Source of the DNA: Baylisascaris procyonis
Taxonomy: Eukaryota > Nematoda > Chromadorea > Rhabditida > Ascarididae
NCBI GenBank assembly: GCA_037389465.1
Contig: JAZARR010000123.1
Location: 1,186,501 to 1,250,500 of the forward strand
DNA: 64,000 nt
Direction: 5' to 3'
Under the pieces are notes generated by a model. That model did not search any database. It had not been told where the DNA came from and saw only the letters and a list, made by a program, of their open reading frames with translations. The position numbers and the translations under genes are program-made. Shown in pieces: positions 58,986-64,000 of this stretch (position 1 is its first letter; each line of letters opens with the position of its first letter).

Positions 58986-60402
58986 CTGTATAATATTATT
59001 GCTTTTATGCATTGAATGCCCATTAGGTAGAGTTGTAACTTTGTGAATTGTTTGATGGTTAGCAAGTAAACGAATGAGTCGAAAATCTAATACAATAATA
59101 TCCGATGTTCACCACCATAGAGTATGTTTAGTTCAGGCACTAAATTGATGATTGAAAAAGCGCATTAATCTGTAACACGCATTTCCGCTTGCACATCATA
59201 ATCGAAGTCATGAAGCAAAAGGGAGCATCATGATCTAAGAAGAAAGGAATTCTGGAGCAAAACGGGTCATTTTCTTCTGCAAATATTTCGAAGAACTATT
59301 AGAAAAACTGTAACGCTTTTCGGCGTTCGATAAACGACAATATTCAATAGCAATTCAACTAACAGTGCCGCCGCTCACAAAGTCGACAACAACGACACAA
59401 TGAACGACGTAGATTTATTTATTCATTGATGGAATCTAAGCAAGAATATATAACATTCAAAAACGAATATTTTTCGGCATGTTATGACTGATAATGCGCA
59501 TTTCTGAAATAGCATACATAATTCGGCATATGCAAAAAAAAAAAGAAAAAAACTATAGCCATTTTTGGTAAATTGCCAATAGCGCAATTGCCAAAAAAAA
59601 CTAAAGTTTATAATTTGTTCAAAAATCAGTTGGCCCGGAAGTTTACAAATTTTCGTTTCTTACCTCCTTCAAATCGATTAACAAACAAATCTCTCAAATT
59701 ATTTAGTTAGAAAACTTTTTTTTAGTGCCTATTATTTCATTTTTGGATTCGTATTTCTAACAGATATTTGCATTTGTTGAATTGACAACGTAAAAGTCGA
59801 CTTTGTTTTCGACAGAAATTTCGTACAAGTAATTATGTGATATCATATCACATACACTTCTGCAAAATCATTTCTTTCTTTGAACTATTTTTTCCAACAG
59901 TTCAACATGCCTATGAAGATTCTAAAAGACCGTTTATTATCCACTCTGAAGCCATTATCTCATTGAGCAATAAATCCTCACTAATTTCTTATCGTATCCT
60001 TCCTAATTTTATTAAACACACAGCAATAACGACAGGCAACCCTCTAAATACGATCCTTCAAGGGAAGCATCTCTTCTTGTTTAATCGCTTCTATTCGATA
60101 AACAGTCATTATCACCACCTCAGGAGATCCTTCCATCTACCCCTGTAGAAAATTATCACCGTATAAGCATGAAATTACCAGTACGCGAAGTACCATCGAT
60201 ATTTGAAGCTATTAATTCAATTGCAAACAAATCCCTCTTCTCCTTGATAAAAGAATTATCGGTATTTAAATAGGCATAACATCACGAGAAAGTCATAAGT
60301 CAAAGTCGATCCTTAACAATAAAATAAACACTCTTTTTGCTTCATTATAATCAAGCACAAAATTGTTAAATATGATCCGTTTGGGCGCTGTTTTGGTAGC
60401 AA

Positions 60403-61307
60403 TTATCTGTTCAGCGGTTCCCCTTCATGTTGCATCGAGCCAATTGCATTCGAAGTTCTATCTTGTCCAGATGAAGTATCAACACGACTGCGTTGTTCAG
60501 GTATATGATCTGCTGCAGCACGACGTCGCACCATCGCAGCGATATTTCGTAGTCTGGCTATGTCGGTTGATCGTTTCGATGCTATATTGCACCTGAATGG
60601 AAAAAAACTGCTAGAAAACAACACTGCAATGTTTGTTCAGTCTTATAAGATCCCTAACGGTGTTACATTCGTTTCCAACAGATGGTAACATTTCCGCAGA
60701 CGAAATAGAAACGATCCCATAAGCAAATACATGTGAACGGATTCTACACGATAAGGTCTAGTACTTTGTCCATACTAAAACAATAGTGATGTGGATGGAA
60801 CCCTAAAATTTAAGCACAATCATGCTTGTTATGATATCTGCTGTTCGAAAAAAAGTTGCATACGTAGGCAATGAAAATGAAACCGAATATCTTAGTTTTG
60901 CTTCTGTTTTAGCCATAGAATAACGGACTAGAACATGAGTCGAGAAGACGATGAAAATTACTCCAAGTGACTCGTTACTTCGCTTTTACATCATAAACAG
61001 GAGACGAAATTTTTTCGCAGATGGCCACCGTTCGAGAAGCACGTGGGCCAGAAGCATGAAATAGATCACATCAAATAAGTCATGACTATATTGCCGGACC
61101 AGATACCGGTAATTTTCAACTGCAACTATACCTCACCCCATAGCTCATGAATCATTTCGTACGTTATTCTTAAGAAGGAGACTCACTAGTGCGGAATAAT
61201 ACTGACTTTTTGCTCTGCGAACATGAGATCATCGTTCATCGAAAAATTTGGTTAACAAAGAAAAGCATGCTGCCTGACAATACCGAATCTTCGTCAGTTA
61301 TGCATTC

Positions 61308-61374
<67 letters not shown>

Positions 61375-62806
61375 GAAATGATTAAAGTGCATGTCTGAAA
61401 CGAATAATAAAAGATGAGCCTGATCGAAGATCATCGCAGATGTGAACGTGACAATAGTTCGTGGTGGAATCTCTCGAGGCTACATGAAACTTTGGAAATA
61501 GACAGGGCGCCTATTTACGTGGTAGATGAAGGTGGAATGGACGTTGAAACACTTTCACATGAACCATCATCACTGACGATTCTATGGCCTTCGATTACGT
61601 TATTTTATCGTTGTTTTACACTCAGAAAACGCATCATCTTACCCATCCATAAATTCATCCTACCACATGCCGTTAGTGTTCAAAAATGATCTGCAGCGGA
61701 TATTTACAGATGTTTATAGATGTAGGTGAATTACTGAACCGATTACCTCTTCAAGATTAAATTCGAAGTGAATCTGAAACGACATCCGCATTGCCGCAAT
61801 CAAGCGGGAATAATTCTTCCTTGTTGCGAAATTAACCGTGAGTTACTCACATGTATTGCATATTTTTTCAGTTTTTGATCATTTCAGCACTCATTTAATT
61901 AGGCTTTCCCCAAACACCTTGAAATAACGATTACTTCTTGCATATGGTGCTAAATCTCCTTCAAATATCATTTTTATTTCCCTACGATGGAAGATCATCA
62001 GAGACGCGAACATGACAATAATTGCAACTGTACGTGAAGATGCACGCAAAACAAGCTGCAGCATTGCAAATTACAAAATTATTTCACCTGAAAGGTTTTT
62101 TAAAGTTTTTTCATCCAAGCTGGAACAAATAAATTCATTCTGCAAATTCATTTAAGCAAATATATTAAGTCAAAGTCATCTATCATACAAACGTTTATGG
62201 CGAATGAGAGTATGATTTACCTCGATGGTCCATCTCCCTGATTTCCACCGATCGTTAGATTTTGATGGTTCGTGAAGTCATTTGTACTGCAAAATTAACG
62301 ATCAGTTGTAATCTGTTGAAAGGTGCTGTGCATATTAAATGACGATCAAATAATCGTAAATCCTTGCACCAATTGAATAGAAGAACAGCTTCTATATGCA
62401 CAAAAAATAACGAAAAAAATAATGCGACGAGAGAGGAGAAGAATAACGCAGTCATCACGAAGCGAATCAGGCAAGTCGAGTAAAAAATGGAAAAAAAACG
62501 TCGCTCGAAAACTTTTGGAAATTTATCTATGCAGCTTTAAAAGTTGAACGTGATACAATAGTCAGCAAATTTTTGGAAAAAGATATGGCGTAAAAGGCTG
62601 ATGGCAGAAAAGTTCCCCGATATTGTAAGGTTAACTATTAACGAAGAGATTTCATTCATAAAAAGGAATTAATGCTTATTGCTTATTCACCTCGGCAAAA
62701 TATTCGTGGCGGTCACAGCTAAATCGAGGCTGACCTCAGTGGAAACCATAAGTGACTGCAACTGTCGCACTACGTCTCGCGTCCATGCCGCGTAAGCACT
62801 AGCCAC
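60403..62806 (-). CDS. Tandem paralogue of the RING/B-box gene (copy 2, 3' exons only)
   Basis: Three exons in reading order: 62691-62806, 62221-62286, 60403-60610. They match copy 1 exons 50690-50805, 50204-50272 and 48136-48370 in order, phase and splice context (CAG acceptors, TCGAG|GTGAATA or TCGAG|GTAAAT donors). Exon 62691 is also 116 bp, with 22 of 38 residues the same by hand alignment ([13 protein letters not shown] against [13 protein letters not shown]). The second exon keeps LTIGGNQ and is one codon shorter. The last exon keeps [19 protein letters not shown] and DTSSGQ and ends TAA. Frames and sites are intact, suggesting a working gene. The RING and B-box part would lie beyond 64000; whether it exists cannot be seen. 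Confidence 0.78.
61308..61371. repeat. (TA)n microsatellite
   Basis: About 64 bp of TA repeat with one G interruption, in the long intron of copy 2. Confidence 0.95.
61405..61470. repeat. Intronic block shared by both paralogues and repeated in copy 2
   Basis: CCTGATCGAAGATCATCGCA and following bases match 49311-49335 in copy 1 and a second site at 61985-62025 (GAAGATCATCAGAGACGCGA). The three occurrences share the CGAAGA-CGCAGATG type core. The block is non-coding in the RING gene. A plus-strand frame of 91 codons (61414-61689) starts in it but has no recognisable motif. Confidence 0.5.
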
Positions 62807-64000
62807 CTGATATGGGACAAGAGCCATTCACATGACAATCGGATGCTATTCACCTCCAAACAAACTGCACAAATCTTGGAAAAAAGGAAAACGGAAATAG
62901 GAAGCTCAAGAAAATAAAAGTGACTGACACTGGATAATTAATTTCTATGAAAACCTCCTGAATTCCTATGAAAACCTTCTCAACAACTCATATTTTCCTT
63001 GAACGAACGAAAATTTTTTCGCTGAATAAGGTCACAGATGCATCCAGTCAGAACTGCGAAACATAAACGACACACATTGTTGATTACACCAAAATTTAGA
63101 GAGCGCACCCGCCCTCTAAGATAAATCTCGACCCGAATTGGAGGTCAGGCTAAATAACATCACGAACAGAACGTTTAACACTTTTAAATGGAACAAATAG
63201 AATAATATTCGTGTATTTAGCTGAAAGGGATTGGTTTGTGATACAATACGAATGGGCGAGCTTAGCTCGGTGCCCTCAAGGCGGTATTAGCACTTCTACA
63301 TGTCAATAACGAATATGAATGTTCAACAAGACATACCTCTCGCGGAATATATGACGTTGTCTTGGATTATTTGAAAGTGTTCCCATCAAATGTGTTACTT
63401 GTCTATGTTATCTTTAAATGTTCGAATGAAAACGACTTGTTTTATATTTGAATGAATTTAACATTGCAGTCAGGATTAACCGCCCTGTCACTAACAAAAA
63501 TGCGCTATGGCGCTTTTGCTAAGGGTTGAGTTCGACACCTTTATGTGTATACCATCCGAAAGGCTTCAAAACGACTACGCTTCTCATCGCTCAGATAAAC
63601 GACTCCTTAGTCAACAACTGAAGGTGCACAAAGTTAAAACGATAGAAGGTTTTCCAAAGATTATAGGCATCGTTATTTCCGATATCTCTAAAAATCGCTA
63701 GCTGAGATTTATCATTTGCATGAAATCGAAGAAAATGCTAAGCATCAAACGTATCAATTTCCTCGAAAATGGTAAAGCAATAAACGAACAATGAGATAAA
63801 GAAAAGCGAATAAAGATAACTTACAGCACGAGTACTTCCCAAAGTTACTTACTTACTTAGTAAGTAATTAAGTGAGTAAGTAAAAATTCTAAGTAAAAAG
63901 TAAAAGTAATAAGATAACATATATGGAAAAATGGGGCAAAAAACCCTCTGATTTTGACTGAAAAGCTTTTCATGAAGTTTACGACACTGATATTATCACT
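62807..64000. other. Intron of copy 2, extending past the window
   Basis: The part near 63480-63540 (CGCCCTGTCACTAACA, GGTTGAGTTCGACACC) resembles copy 1 intron sequence at 50920-50980, so the duplication reaches at least there. The counterpart of exon 51536-51664 is not in view. A palindromic run of TTACTTAC/GTAAGTAA words lies at 63845-63900. Confidence 0.5.

Noticed and set aside
61414..61689. 91-codon plus frame in the copy 2 intron
   Set aside because: Antisense to the gene, not conserved as a frame in copy 1 (stops early at about 49388), no recognisable domain.

Overview
The window looks like nuclear DNA of a nematode, though no marker proves the phylum. It is AT-rich, genes are split by short and long introns, acceptors mostly follow T-rich tracts ending in CAG or TAG, and the gene content fits: an FMRFamide-type peptide GPCR, steroid 5-alpha-reductase, a ZFYVE19/ANCHR-like protein, mitochondrial ribosomal mL49 and a RING/B-box protein. 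I assembled gene models by hand from reading frame, splice phase and recalled family similarity. No alignment or search was run.

Layout. Positions 1-10438 (+) hold the 3' part of a rhodopsin-like neuropeptide receptor: TM4, TM5, TM6-7 and tail are seen, and earlier exons lie outside. Its 6.8 kb intron contains a minisatellite of about 3.7 kb built on an 18-bp unit (5.36-9.05 kb). All other recognised genes are on the minus strand. 13342-17481 is a complete five-exon steroid 5-alpha-reductase whose last intron appears to be GC-AG. 21386-25442 is the 3' part of an unrecognised helical, basic protein. 26.1-31.2 kb is repeat-rich, with a foldback element, a loose copy of it, a perfect hairpin, a retroelement-like patch and one orphan terminal exon. 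29709-39344 is an eight-exon ANCHR-like gene with all eight FYVE-type cysteines. 42383-44822 is mL49, with a candidate presequence exon at 45.7-45.9 kb. 48136-55428 is a nine-exon RING/B-box protein. 60403-62806 is the 3' part of a tandem paralogue of that gene; the rest of that copy lies past the right edge.

Between genes the DNA is mostly low-complexity: four long (TA)n arrays, many poly-C runs of 8-12 bases, a G-run tract with quadruplex potential, and short tandem repeats. The genes do not form one pathway. The receptor acts in neuropeptide signalling, the reductase in steroid metabolism, the ANCHR-like protein probably in ESCRT/abscission control, mL49 in mitochondrial translation, and the RING/B-box pair probably as E3 ubiquitin ligases. 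Their spacing is several kb, so I see no operon.
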